From: Streptomyces atratus
GTDB taxonomy: Bacteria > Actinomycetota > Actinomycetes > Streptomycetales > Streptomycetaceae
Length of the DNA stretch: 64,000 bases
Direction: 5' to 3'
NCBI RefSeq assembly: GCF_900119365.1
Contig: NZ_FPJO01000004.1
Coordinates: 124,001-188,000 of the forward strand
Shown here: positions 48,444 through 59,326 of the stretch, one piece after another
Position numbering within the stretch: the stretch's first letter is position 1
How the letters are laid out: each line of letters opens with the position of its first letter
Position numbers and translations under genes: made by a program
Notes under the pieces: generated by a model
The model's database searches: none
Told to the model about the DNA's origin: nothing
What the model saw: the letters and a program-made list of their open reading frames with translations, nothing else

Positions 48444-49319
48444 ATGGAGCCAGTTGTCACCGTGGGCCTCGACGGCTCACCCGAGAGCCTTGCCGCCGCC
48501 CGTTGGGCCGCCGACGAAGCCGAGCGGCGCAGGCTCACGCTGCGTCTGCTGCACGCGTGGCCGCTGCTGGTGCCGGAGCCGCCCCATGCCCCGGCGGAGA
48601 TGGACCAGAACTACTGGGCGCGGCGGATCGTGCACAAGGCGCGGGCGGAGCTCCAGAAGCGCCACCCGGGTCTTACCGTCGTCGGCAGCCTGATCGCCGA
48701 CGACGCCGAACACGCGCTGCTGCAAGCGGCGGCGGAGTCCGAGATGACCGTGCTCGGTTCGCGCGGACTCGTGCCCGTCGAGAGCTACTTCCTCGGAGAC
48801 ATCAGCATGCCCGTCGTGGCGCGGGCCGACGGGCCGGTGGTGCTGGTACGCGCCGGGGCCGGCGAACCGGGACCACAGCCCGCACCGGCCGCGGAGGGCG
48901 CCGTCGTGGTGGCACTGAAACTGCACGGACCCGGCGACCACCTCCTCGCCTTCGCCTTCACCAGTGCCGCGGCGCGAGGCGTGCCCCTTCGGGTCGTCCA
49001 CGGCCAGAGCCTGCCGGTGGCCGCCTACACACCCTGGGGGGTGGATCACGACGTGACGGATGAGATCGCTCAGGACGCGCGGAAGAAGCTCGATCAGATC
49101 CTCCGCCCCTGGCGGGACAAGTTCCCGCACGTGGAGGTGGACGACGGTATCGTCCTCGAAAGCCCCGCCAAGGCCGTCGTGAGCGCCGCCCACGGCGCCG
49201 GGCTGCTGGTCGTCGGCCGGCGCAAGCACCGTCCCGTCCCGGCTCCGCACCTGGGTTCCGTCGTCCAGGCCGCCATTCATCACGCCCGCTGCCCCGTCGC
49301 CGTCGTCCCCCACACCTGA
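48444..49319 (+). CDS. tandem-domain universal stress protein
   Basis: 291 residues from the ATG at 48444, picked because GGAG is upstream and the protein starts directly with the first domain (VTVGLDGSPES); a TTG at 48414 is less likely. Two UspA domains: the first ends with VLGSRGL and the second holds VVGRRKHRPVPAPHLGSVVQ and HHARCPVAVVPHT. The first-domain loop GSRGLVPVESYFLGDIS deviates from the full G2xG9xGS/T pattern; the second is closer. Role: ATP-binding stress or growth-arrest protein. It is the only intact Usp here, beside two relics. Confidence 0.88.
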   Translation: MEPVVTVGLDGSPESLAAARWAADEAERRRLTLRLLHAWPLLVPEPPHAPAEMDQNYWARRIVHKARAELQKRHPGLTVVGSLIADDAEHALLQAAAESEMTVLGSRGLVPVESYFLGDISMPVVARADGPVVLVRAGAGEPGPQPAPAAEGAVVVALKLHGPGDHLLAFAFTSAAARGVPLRVVHGQSLPVAAYTPWGVDHDVTDEIAQDARKKLDQILRPWRDKFPHVEVDDGIVLESPAKAVVSAAHGAGLLVVGRRKHRPVPAPHLGSVVQAAIHHARCPVAVVPHT

Positions 49320-49337
49320 CCGGGTGACGGCACGGGG

Positions 49338-49920
49338 TCAGCGCAGCCGGACGGCCGGGGTCTGCGTCACCAGGGCGTCCACGACGTCGAGGAGCGAACC
49401 GCGGCGCGCATGGACGGCGCGCTGCCGGTCGGCGCCCGTGCCGGTGGCCGCCGGCCGCCGGAGCAGCGCGACGACGGTCTCCCGGTCGCCGGTCTCCTCC
49501 AGAGCGGGCCGATGCGGCGCAGCAGCGACGGGACCAGGCCGTGGGCCGGTGACAGCCGCCCGGTGCGCGGGTCCAAAAGTACGGCGGCGGCCCGGAGACC
49601 GGCCACCGCTGCCACATCATGCGGCGCCGGCTGGCGTACCCCGTGTCACGCCCGCAGAAGAACGGCGAGTTCGCCGACAGTGCGATCAGACGCGGGAGCC
49701 AGGGACGCAGATGATTGCTCACGAACACGGCGCGCTCCCGGTCCGGGACGCCCACGTGCACCTGGGTCGCGCAGATGACGTGCTCGGCGACCGGGCCCCG
49801 GTAGTCCCGCAGCTGCTCCGCGCAGCGGGGCTCGTCGCTGACCGGCATCGGGATCGGGGCGCCGAACGGGACCGCGCCGACCGCGGCCGTACGGGCACCC
49901 ACAGCCCCCGCACGAACCAT
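49338..49920 (-). pseudogene. carboxylate-amine ligase (YbdK/GCS2-type), degenerate
   Basis: Minus-strand frame from about 49920 reads PVAEHVICATQVHVGVPDRE, NHLRPWLPRLIALSANSPFF, GRDTGYASRRRMMWQRWPVS then GPPPYF, the core of YbdK-type glutamate-cysteine-ligase-2 family enzymes. Right after it the similarity breaks. The family C-terminus then appears in another frame: DRQRAVHARRGSLLDVVDAL with a TGA at 49338-49340. About 110 N-terminal residues and a middle block of about 100 are missing. The codon use is normal, so the loss is probably recent. Confidence 0.68.
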
Positions 49921-49986
49921 GGGAGGTGTCGGCACCCGCGCGTATCCTTCGCGTACGTACGCCGCCGAGCGGGAGGTACGAACAGC

Positions 49987-50880
49987 ATGGTGGACGCCGA
50001 CCCCGGGCTCTTCGGGCCCGAATCCGTCACCTGGCAGATGCACGGCGACCCGATGATGTGGGTCGCGGGAGTGCGGGCGCTCTACCTCCAGGCGCTGCAC
50101 CCGCGGGCCGTGCGGGGCGTCATGCAGAACTCCGACTTCCGCAAGGACGCCTGGGGGCGGTTGATGCGTACGGCCGGCTTCGTCGGCACGATCACCTACG
50201 GCACCACCGAGGCCGCCGAGAAGGCCGGTGCCCGGGTCCGCAGGATCCACCGGCTCATCAAGGCCACCGAGCCGGAGACCGGGGAGACCTACGGCATCGA
50301 CGAGCCGGAACTGCTGCTGTGGGTGCACTGCGCGGAGGTCGACTCCTACCTCCAGGTCGAACGCCGCTCCGGCTTCCCGCTCACCGACGCCCAGGCCGAC
50401 CGCTACATCGACGAGCACCGCCACAGCGCCCGCCTCGTCGGCCTCGACCCCGTCGGCGTACCGGCCACCACCGCACAGCTCGCCGCCTACTTCGAGCGGG
50501 TGCGGCCCCGGCTCGCCGCGTCCCCGGAGGCGGCGGACGTCGACGAATTCCTGCGCCGGCCCCCCGTCCACCCGCTGCTCGTACCGGCGCGGGCACTGCT
50601 GTGGCGGCGCGTCGCGGCACTCGCCTACCAGTCACTGCCCCCGTACGCCCATGAGCTCTACGGCAGACCCGCCGACCCGGCCCCCACCGTCGACCGCCGC
50701 CTGCGCACCGCGGGGACCGTACTGCGCTGCATCCCCGCCCGGCTCCGCTGGCAGCTCCCGCCCGGTCACATTCTGAACGCGATGGCCCGGCTCGGCCCCG
50801 GCAGCCGCCCCACCCCGTACAAACTGCGCAGCCGGGCCGCCATACTGGACGGGCCGGGGAGGGCGCGGAAACAGGCGTAA
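49987..50880 (+). CDS. MpaB/DUF2236-family oxygenase-like protein
   Basis: 297 residues. WQMHGDPMMWVAGVRALYLQ, then ALHPRAVRGV, and RTAGFVGTITYGTT match the DUF2236/latex-clearing (MpaB) family, alpha-helical proteins with a heme or metal site whose members include rubber oxygenase Lcp. LLWVHCAEVDSYL supplies further conserved polar residues. Exact reaction unknown. ATG at 49987 with GGGAGG upstream. The kinase gene begins 21 nt after the stop, so the two are probably one operon. Confidence 0.85.
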   Translation: MVDADPGLFGPESVTWQMHGDPMMWVAGVRALYLQALHPRAVRGVMQNSDFRKDAWGRLMRTAGFVGTITYGTTEAAEKAGARVRRIHRLIKATEPETGETYGIDEPELLLWVHCAEVDSYLQVERRSGFPLTDAQADRYIDEHRHSARLVGLDPVGVPATTAQLAAYFERVRPRLAASPEAADVDEFLRRPPVHPLLVPARALLWRRVAALAYQSLPPYAHELYGRPADPAPTVDRRLRTAGTVLRCIPARLRWQLPPGHILNAMARLGPGSRPTPYKLRSRAAILDGPGRARKQA

Positions 50881-50901
50881 CGACGGGGGCGACAGCAGGC
50901 G

Positions 50902-53148
<2,247 letters not shown>

Positions 53149-53200
53149 GCGGCAGCCACGGCCTCTGGTCAGGGGCGATCGCGCCGTGCTACGAAGAGTC

Positions 53201-54745
53201 ATGCCCGCACCCGACAGCTATGACGCAGTGATCGTGGGCGGCGGCCACAACGGCCTGGTCGCCGCCGCCTACCTCGCCCGCGCCGGACAGTCCGTACTGG
53301 TCCTGGAGCGCCTGGCCACCACCGGGGGAGCGGCGGTCTCGACCCGCCCCTTCGACGGGGTCGACGCCCGCCTGTCGCGCTACTCGTACCTGGTTTCCCT
53401 GCTCCCGCACAGGATCGTCAGCGATCTCGGACTGGACTTCGCGGTACGGAAACGGACCGTCTCCTCGTACACCCCGACCGTGCGCGGCGGCCGTGCCACC
53501 GGGCTGCTCGTCGGCGGCGAGCGCACCCGGGACTCCTTCGCCGCGCTCACCGGCTCCGACCGGGAGTACGAGGCGTGGCAGCGGTTCTACGGCATGACGC
53601 GGCACGTCGCCGAGCGGGTCTTCCCGACCCTCACCGAGCCGTTGCCCGGCCGCGAAGCCCTGCGCGAGCGGATCGGCGACCCGGGGGCCTGGCGGACGCT
53701 CTTCGAGGAGCCCATCGGCGTCGCCGTCGAGAAGAACTTCACCGACGACCTGGTACGCGGAGTCGTCCTCACCGACGCGCTGATCGGCACCTTTGCCGAC
53801 GCGCACGATCCGACGCTGCTCCAGAACCGTTGCTTCCTGTACCACGTCATCGGCGGCTCCACCGGCGACTGGGACGTCCCCGTCGGCGGCATGGGCGCGC
53901 TCACCGACGCTCTCGCCCGGTCCGCCCGCGCGGCCGGGGCACAGATCCGTGTCCGGCACGAGGCGATCCGGATCGAGACCGACGGAACACGGGCCGAGGT
54001 CACCGTCCGCTCACCCGATTCGGAACATGTCGTCGCGGCCCGCAAGGTCCTCGTCAACGCCTCTCCGCAGGCGCTCGCCGCCCTCCTCGGGGACGAACCG
54101 CCCGCCCCGGCCGAGGGCGCGCAGCTGAAGGTGAACATGCTGCTCACCCGGCTGCCCCGGCTGCGCGACCGCTCCGTCGATCCGCGCGCGGCCTTCGCCG
54201 GGACGTTCCACATCGCCGAGGGGTACGGACAGCTCGCCGAGGCCTACCGGGACGCCGCGGCGGGGCGGCTGCCCGCCGCCCCGCCGTCCGAGATCTACTG
54301 CCACTCGCTGACCGACCCGTCGATCCTCGGCCCGGACCTCGCCACCCGCGGGTATCAGACCCTCACCCTCTTCGGCCTGCACACCCCCGCCCGGCTCTTC
54401 GCCGCCGACAACGCAGCGACACGGGCCGAGTTGCTGGCGGCGACCCTCGCCGAACTCGACGCGCACCTGGACGAGCCGGTCACCGACTGCCTGGCACGCG
54501 ACGAGAACGGCGAGCCGTGCATCGAGGCGAAGACCCCGCTCGACCTGGAGCGGGATCTGCGGCTGCCCGGCGGCCACATCTTCCACCGGGACCTCGCCTT
54601 CCCCTACGCCACGGAGTCCACCGGCCGGTGGGGGGTGGAGACGGCACACGCCAATGTGCTGCTCTGCGGGGCCGGCGCGGTGCGCGGCGGCGGGGTCAGC
54701 GGGGTCCCCGGCCACAACGCCGCGATGGCGGCGCTGGGCCGGTGA
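53201..54745 (+). CDS. FAD-dependent oxidoreductase, PYROXD2/phytoene desaturase-like
   Basis: 514 residues. VIVGGGHNGLVAAAYLARAG (10-29) is the FAD-binding motif of the CrtI/PYROXD2 group; CFLYHVIGGSTGDWDVPVGG then GALTDAL and the C-terminal GVSGVPGHNAAMAALG are typical of the PYROXD2 branch. Substrate unknown; no carotenoid genes are nearby, so phytoene desaturation is unlikely. ATG at 53201 follows the kinase by 52 nt. Converges with the acetyl esterase gene, the stops 10 nt apart. Confidence 0.87.
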   Translation: MPAPDSYDAVIVGGGHNGLVAAAYLARAGQSVLVLERLATTGGAAVSTRPFDGVDARLSRYSYLVSLLPHRIVSDLGLDFAVRKRTVSSYTPTVRGGRATGLLVGGERTRDSFAALTGSDREYEAWQRFYGMTRHVAERVFPTLTEPLPGREALRERIGDPGAWRTLFEEPIGVAVEKNFTDDLVRGVVLTDALIGTFADAHDPTLLQNRCFLYHVIGGSTGDWDVPVGGMGALTDALARSARAAGAQIRVRHEAIRIETDGTRAEVTVRSPDSEHVVAARKVLVNASPQALAALLGDEPPAPAEGAQLKVNMLLTRLPRLRDRSVDPRAAFAGTFHIAEGYGQLAEAYRDAAAGRLPAAPPSEIYCHSLTDPSILGPDLATRGYQTLTLFGLHTPARLFAADNAATRAELLAATLAELDAHLDEPVTDCLARDENGEPCIEAKTPLDLERDLRLPGGHIFHRDLAFPYATESTGRWGVETAHANVLLCGAGAVRGGGVSGVPGHNAAMAALGR

Positions 54746-54755
54746 CCGGGGTCCG

Positions 54756-55730
54756 CTACTGGCCGAACACGCCCCGCAGCGCGCCGAGCTTGCGCGGCAG
54801 GTCGTACTCGGCGCCGCCCTCGTGCCCGTTGTACGTGAACACCTCGATCTGCGCCGGACCCGCATAGCGGTGGTACGCGGCGAACACCGTGGACGAGGGG
54901 CAGATCTTGTCCATCAGGCCGACCGAGAACCACGCCGGGGCGGTCGCCCGTGCCGCGAAGTTGACCCCGTTGAAGTAGGACAGGGTCTCCATCGCCTCGT
55001 CGATCCGGAAGCGGTGCCCGGACAGCCAGCGGGCGATCTCCGCGTACGGTCCGGCGTCCGTGATCTGCGAGGCACGCCGGTAGTGGCAGAGGAACGGCAC
55101 ATCGGCGACGGCCGCCACGATGTCGTCCCGCAGCCCGGCGACGGCCAGCGCGAGCCCGCCGCCCTGGCTGCCGCCGAGCACCGCCACCCGCGAGGCGTCC
55201 ACCGCCTCATGGGCCTTCGCCGCGTCCACCGCCCGCACCGCGTCCGTGATGAGCCGCCGGTAGTAGTGGCGGTACGGGTCCTCGATGCCCCGGGTCAGGA
55301 AACCGGGGGAGGAGGAGCCGTGCCCGTCCGGGCCGATGTCCGGGGTGTCCGCGGTGTTCTTGCCGCCACCGCCCTGGCCCCGGTTGTCCATCACCAGATG
55401 CGCGTACCCGAGCGCGCTCCAGGTCAGCCAGGAGTACGGAATGCCCCGGCCGCCGTTGTAGCCGATGTACTGCACCACGGCGGGCAGCGGGCCCGAACGC
55501 GTCTTCGGCAGCAGCAGCCAGGCCTTCACCGGCTGCCCGCCCCAGCCCCGGAACGTCACGTCGAACACGTCGACGGTCGCGAATCCGGCGTCGTACGGGA
55601 CGAACGCGGCGTCCAGATCGTGGCGGGCCGTCTCGGTGAGCGTCTTCTCCCAGAAGGCGTCGAAGTCGGCCGGCTCCTCGGGCTCCGGCCGGTAGTCGCG
55701 CAGCCGGTCCAGGGGCATGTCGAACAGCAA
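54756..55730 (-). CDS. acetyl esterase, CE7 (acetylxylan esterase/cephalosporin deacetylase) family
   Basis: 324 residues, normal for CE7. GGSQGG holds the nucleophile Ser188, and LMDKICPSST and YNGHEGG hold the acid and His of the triad; YIGYNGGRG supplies the oxyanion part. It removes acetyl groups from short oligosaccharides, in the cytosol since no signal peptide is present. The TTG at 55730 is used because AGAGGAG lies 8 nt upstream, inside the end of the lyase gene; the nearest ATG is 12 nt further away. Last gene of the polysaccharide operon. Confidence 0.9.
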   Translation of the reverse strand: MLFDMPLDRLRDYRPEPEEPADFDAFWEKTLTETARHDLDAAFVPYDAGFATVDVFDVTFRGWGGQPVKAWLLLPKTRSGPLPAVVQYIGYNGGRGIPYSWLTWSALGYAHLVMDNRGQGGGGKNTADTPDIGPDGHGSSSPGFLTRGIEDPYRHYYRRLITDAVRAVDAAKAHEAVDASRVAVLGGSQGGGLALAVAGLRDDIVAAVADVPFLCHYRRASQITDAGPYAEIARWLSGHRFRIDEAMETLSYFNGVNFAARATAPAWFSVGLMDKICPSSTVFAAYHRYAGPAQIEVFTYNGHEGGAEYDLPRKLGALRGVFGQ

Positions 55731-55734
55731 GGGT

Positions 55735-58167
55735 CTAGCTCCTCTTCAGGGTGAGGTTGAGGGTCGCGCCGTGGCGGCCTGCGGTGTCGGCGGTGATCCG
55801 GATGCCGTTGCCGACGGGTGCGGCGCTGACGCCCGGATCGGCGGAGACGACGGTCAGACCGCGCTGCGCCAGGTCCAGGACCACCGAGGACCGCAGCTGT
55901 GTCGGGTCGGACAGCGACACCTTGACCGTCTTCCCGTCCGGCCGGACCAGCACCGAGGCCGGGCCGTCCGAGGTCAGGTCCTGCGCGGTGCCGGCGGTCC
56001 AGAAGTTCGCGGCGACCAGTCCGTCCGCGCAGCGGCGTACCGCGTGCACGGCGGTGGAGCGGGCGATCGGTTTCACCGGCGGCGCGGACGACCACTGCTT
56101 CGTCCGCTCGGCCGAGGCCGCCGGGGCCTGGAGCCAGTAGTAGCCCGCCCCGCTCGGCGCGGCGCCGTGGTCCTGCCAGAGCGTCAGATACGGGCGGGTG
56201 ACCGAGGTGTCCGTGCCGTACTTGAGGTTGATCTCGCGCCAGGTCGCGGTGCGCTCCTCACGCAGACCGTTCAGCGTGACGGGCTCGGGGAAGATGTAGC
56301 CGCCGGTTCCGGCCACATGCAGCCACCGGACCTGGTCGAGCCGTGCCGACCAGCCGGCGTCCGTCGGCGCCGCCGTGCCGTTGACGAGCAGCGCGGCCCC
56401 GGGGTCGCGCAGCTTCCGGTTCTCCACCACCGTCTCGGCCGTGCCCGCGTCCGCGCCGATGCCCGAGCCGACGCAGGCGATCACGTCGTCCAGGCAGAAC
56501 CAGCTCTTCAGCCCGTGCAGCGAACTGCCGTACGCGCGCAGCTCCATGCCGTACGCGCCGAGCGTGGTGCCCGGCAGCGCGGTGCCGCCCGCCCAGTCGG
56601 ACGTGCTGGTGGTGCGCTGGCCCGCCGCGTCCGCCGGGCGCCCGGCGATGACGGTGGTGCCGGGCAGCCGGGCCGGGTCGACGGTCGGCCAGTAGTCCTC
56701 GCTGTAGTGCCCGAGGTCGTCGGTGTAGAGCAGGACCATGCCGTCGGAGAGGTGCCAGGCGTGCAGGTTCTCGTTCTGGATCGACTCGTAGTTGTAGATC
56801 CGGGAGGAGTACGCGGAGATGCCGAGCGAGAAGGACGGCCGGCGGTGGGCCGCCTTGTCCATCCGCGGGTGCTGCTTGTGCGCGACCAGCGGCCCCCGGG
56901 CCGGCACCGGGGAGGCGATGACCTGCCGGGCGGCGACCAGCGAGGCCAGGTCGGTGACGGCCAGGAAGTCCCGGTAGGTGTCCTCGGCGATCCACTGCTT
57001 GACGAGCGCTGTGAACCGGTCGGCGGTCTCGCCCGGGAAGCTCGGGATCAGGCGCACCACCGCCTCGATGACCGTCTGCGCCGACACATGACCCTGCTTG
57101 CTGGGGCGGGCGATCTCGCGCCCGCACACCGATGCCATCACGTCGCCGCGCACCAGCAGCGGGTCGAAGCCGTCGTCGACCCAGCCGCGGATGTTGTCGA
57201 GGTCGGGGTCGGTGACCGTCCACGCGGTGCCGGCGAGGAGGTTCAGCAGCCGGGAGAGGTTGTTCAGCAGCTCCTTGCCGTACCCGCCGTTGTACGGGTG
57301 CTTGTAGTGCTGGAGGAACGAACCGTCGGAGTAGAAGCCCTCGCCGGTGCCCTCCGCCGCGGCGCTCGCGTCGTTGAAGGCGAGGACACTGTTGGCGCCC
57401 GAACCCTCGACGTCCGAAAGAGCGTCACGGACCCGGGCGAGATCGTCGCCCGTGCCGCTGAGCACCGCGTTGACGGCGACCACGGTGGAGATCCACACCC
57501 GGTTGGCGCCGGTCGCGATCTGCCGGTCGGCCCGCCAGAGGTTCGGGTCGGGCGTGTAGTGCCGCACGGCCCCGGTGATCCGGCCCAGCCGCTCCGTCCC
57601 GAGCGCGTCGTACAGCAGCACGGCCGTGTCGTTGAGGGCGAGCGCGGAGCCGATCTCCCAATCCCAGTCGTTGTCGAACCGGGTGTGGCCGGGGCCGTAA
57701 CGGTTGGTCAGCATCCAGTCGAGGCCTGCCAGCAGCAGATCGCGCAGCGCGGTGTCGCCGTACTGCGGGGTGCCGGGGACGGCCCACGCGGTCGCGACCG
57801 TGGCGAGCCGCTTGAACGACGTCGTCACGTGGTTGGAGAGCGTGGTGCTGGTCAGATCGGGGAACAGCCCGTCGGTCCGGGCCGGGTCGAGGCCCTTGAC
57901 CGAGGTGGTCGCGGCCTTGCCGATCCTGGCCACGGCCGCGGCGATCTGCGGGTCCGTCAGGTCGAGGCCGGGGCCACCGGTGAGCAGGGTGTACCAGCGG
58001 GTGCGCAGGGCGGTGGCGTCGTCGATGACGGCGGGTCCGTCCGCCGCGTGCGCGGTGCCCGCGGTGGCGGTGAGCGTGAGCGGCAGCGCGGCCGCCGCGC
58101 CGAGGGCCGCAGCCCCGGCGAGAACGGTGCGCCGGGTGGTGCCCGAGGTGGTACCTGGGTTCGTCAT
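55735..58167 (-). CDS. Tat-exported polysaccharide lyase family 8 (hyaluronate/chondroitin/xanthan lyase)
   Basis: 810 residues. A Tat signal (TRRTVLAGAAALGAAAALP) leads into the PL8 alpha/alpha toroid. FDNDWDWEIG carries the conserved Asn/Trp patch and DGSFLQHYKHPYNGGYGKEL provides His287 and Tyr296, spaced as the catalytic His-x8-Tyr of hyaluronate lyases. Antiparallel beta-sandwich domains follow. PL8 cleaves the hexosamine-uronate bond of hyaluronan, chondroitin or xanthan by elimination, giving unsaturated uronate ends. ATG 7 nt after the SGNH stop, GAGGG upstream. Fifth complete gene in the operon. Confidence 0.93.
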   Translation of the reverse strand: MTNPGTTSGTTRRTVLAGAAALGAAAALPLTLTATAGTAHAADGPAVIDDATALRTRWYTLLTGGPGLDLTDPQIAAAVARIGKAATTSVKGLDPARTDGLFPDLTSTTLSNHVTTSFKRLATVATAWAVPGTPQYGDTALRDLLLAGLDWMLTNRYGPGHTRFDNDWDWEIGSALALNDTAVLLYDALGTERLGRITGAVRHYTPDPNLWRADRQIATGANRVWISTVVAVNAVLSGTGDDLARVRDALSDVEGSGANSVLAFNDASAAAEGTGEGFYSDGSFLQHYKHPYNGGYGKELLNNLSRLLNLLAGTAWTVTDPDLDNIRGWVDDGFDPLLVRGDVMASVCGREIARPSKQGHVSAQTVIEAVVRLIPSFPGETADRFTALVKQWIAEDTYRDFLAVTDLASLVAARQVIASPVPARGPLVAHKQHPRMDKAAHRRPSFSLGISAYSSRIYNYESIQNENLHAWHLSDGMVLLYTDDLGHYSEDYWPTVDPARLPGTTVIAGRPADAAGQRTTSTSDWAGGTALPGTTLGAYGMELRAYGSSLHGLKSWFCLDDVIACVGSGIGADAGTAETVVENRKLRDPGAALLVNGTAAPTDAGWSARLDQVRWLHVAGTGGYIFPEPVTLNGLREERTATWREINLKYGTDTSVTRPYLTLWQDHGAAPSGAGYYWLQAPAASAERTKQWSSAPPVKPIARSTAVHAVRRCADGLVAANFWTAGTAQDLTSDGPASVLVRPDGKTVKVSLSDPTQLRSSVVLDLAQRGLTVVSADPGVSAAPVGNGIRITADTAGRHGATLNLTLKRS

Positions 58168-58174
58168 GCGGCCC

Positions 58175-59326
58175 TCACAGGAGGTGTCGGCGGTCGACGG
58201 CCGCTGCCAGAGCGGCATGACCGGAAGGGTTGGGGTGGAGTCCGTCGCCGCTGTCGTACGAGGGCAGCAGCAGCGACGGGCGGTCCGGGTCGCGCAGGGC
58301 CGCGTCGAAGTCGGCGACGGCGTCGAAGACCCGGCCGGTGCGCACCGCCGCGTTGATCCGCTGCCGTACCGCTTCGAGCTCGGGCGTCCAGCGGGTCCAG
58401 CCGCCGAACGGGGCGATGGTCGCGCCGACCGTCCGCAGCCCGGCGTTGCGGGCGCGCAGCACCAGCTGCCGGTACCCGGCCAGCACGCGTGCCGGATCGG
58501 TCTGGCTCGGCGGCTGCTGGAGGTCGTTGACGCCGAGATGGACGAGTACGGTGCGCAGTCCGGGCAGCGACAGCACATCGCGGTCGAAGCGCGCCTGTCC
58601 GCCCGGCCCGAACCGGGCGTCGTCGAGCAGCAGCCGGTTGCCGCTGATGCCGAGGTTGGCGACGGCCGAGCCGGGCAGCCGTCGGGCCAGCTGGTCGGGC
58701 CAGCGCAGATCGGCGTCGTCGGGGGTGCCGACGCCCTCCGTGATGGAGTCGCCCAGCACCGCGACCACCGGCCCGTGCGCGCCCGTCACCTCGACGCCGG
58801 TCAGCAGGAACACCGAGGTGGTGCGCTCGCCGTCGACGGAGTGCGAGGCATGGGTGTTGCGGTGGAAGGACAGCGGCCCGGTGGGGCCGGGCAGCCGGGT
58901 CTCCACCGTCAGCCGCGCCCTCTCGGCGGCACGCAGTCCGGCGACCGGGTCGCTGGTCAGCGAGGCACCCGCGGCGATCCACGCCTGCCGCTGCCCGCCG
59001 AACGTCACCGGCAGGCCGCCTGCCGTCACCGGGCCGATGAGGACCGGGACGGTGCCGAGGGCGTGTCCGTAGCGCAGCCGGACGGCTCCGCCCGCGGACA
59101 GCCGCACGTTCGCGGTGAACGTGCCGTCGGTCAGGCCGGCGCTCGCCACCGTGTCCGTGGCGGTGGGCGCTGTCTGCGCGGTGGACCAGGATGTCGTCCA
59201 ACGCGACCGGCCCGCTCCGCCGCTCGACGATTCGGCCGCCTGCGCCCCCGGCGCCGTGGCCGCGACCGCCGCCAGACCGGCTGCCGCCGTCAGTACCCCG
59301 CGTCTCGCGGGTCCCCGCCCGGTCAC
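58175..59326 (-). CDS. exported SGNH/GDSL hydrolase
   Basis: 383 residues. A Tat-like signal (ARRGVLTAAAGLAAVAATAP) precedes a beta domain and the SGNH fold: GDSITEG with Ser194, GISGN (Gly/Asn), LGVNDLQ, and DGLHP with Asp361 and His364. It probably removes acetyl or other ester groups from the same extracellular polysaccharide. The GTG at 59326 overlaps the preceding stop as GTGA; a GTG three codons earlier is possible. In the middle of the lyase operon. Confidence 0.9.
   Translation of the reverse strand: MTGRGPARRGVLTAAAGLAAVAATAPGAQAAESSSGGAGRSRWTTSWSTAQTAPTATDTVASAGLTDGTFTANVRLSAGGAVRLRYGHALGTVPVLIGPVTAGGLPVTFGGQRQAWIAAGASLTSDPVAGLRAAERARLTVETRLPGPTGPLSFHRNTHASHSVDGERTTSVFLLTGVEVTGAHGPVVAVLGDSITEGVGTPDDADLRWPDQLARRLPGSAVANLGISGNRLLLDDARFGPGGQARFDRDVLSLPGLRTVLVHLGVNDLQQPPSQTDPARVLAGYRQLVLRARNAGLRTVGATIAPFGGWTRWTPELEAVRQRINAAVRTGRVFDAVADFDAALRDPDRPSLLLPSYDSGDGLHPNPSGHAALAAAVDRRHLL

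Noticed and set aside
53201..54745. Phytoene desaturase (carotenoid synthesis)
   Set aside because: No crtB, crtE or other carotenoid genes are near and the C-terminal motif fits the PYROXD2 branch.
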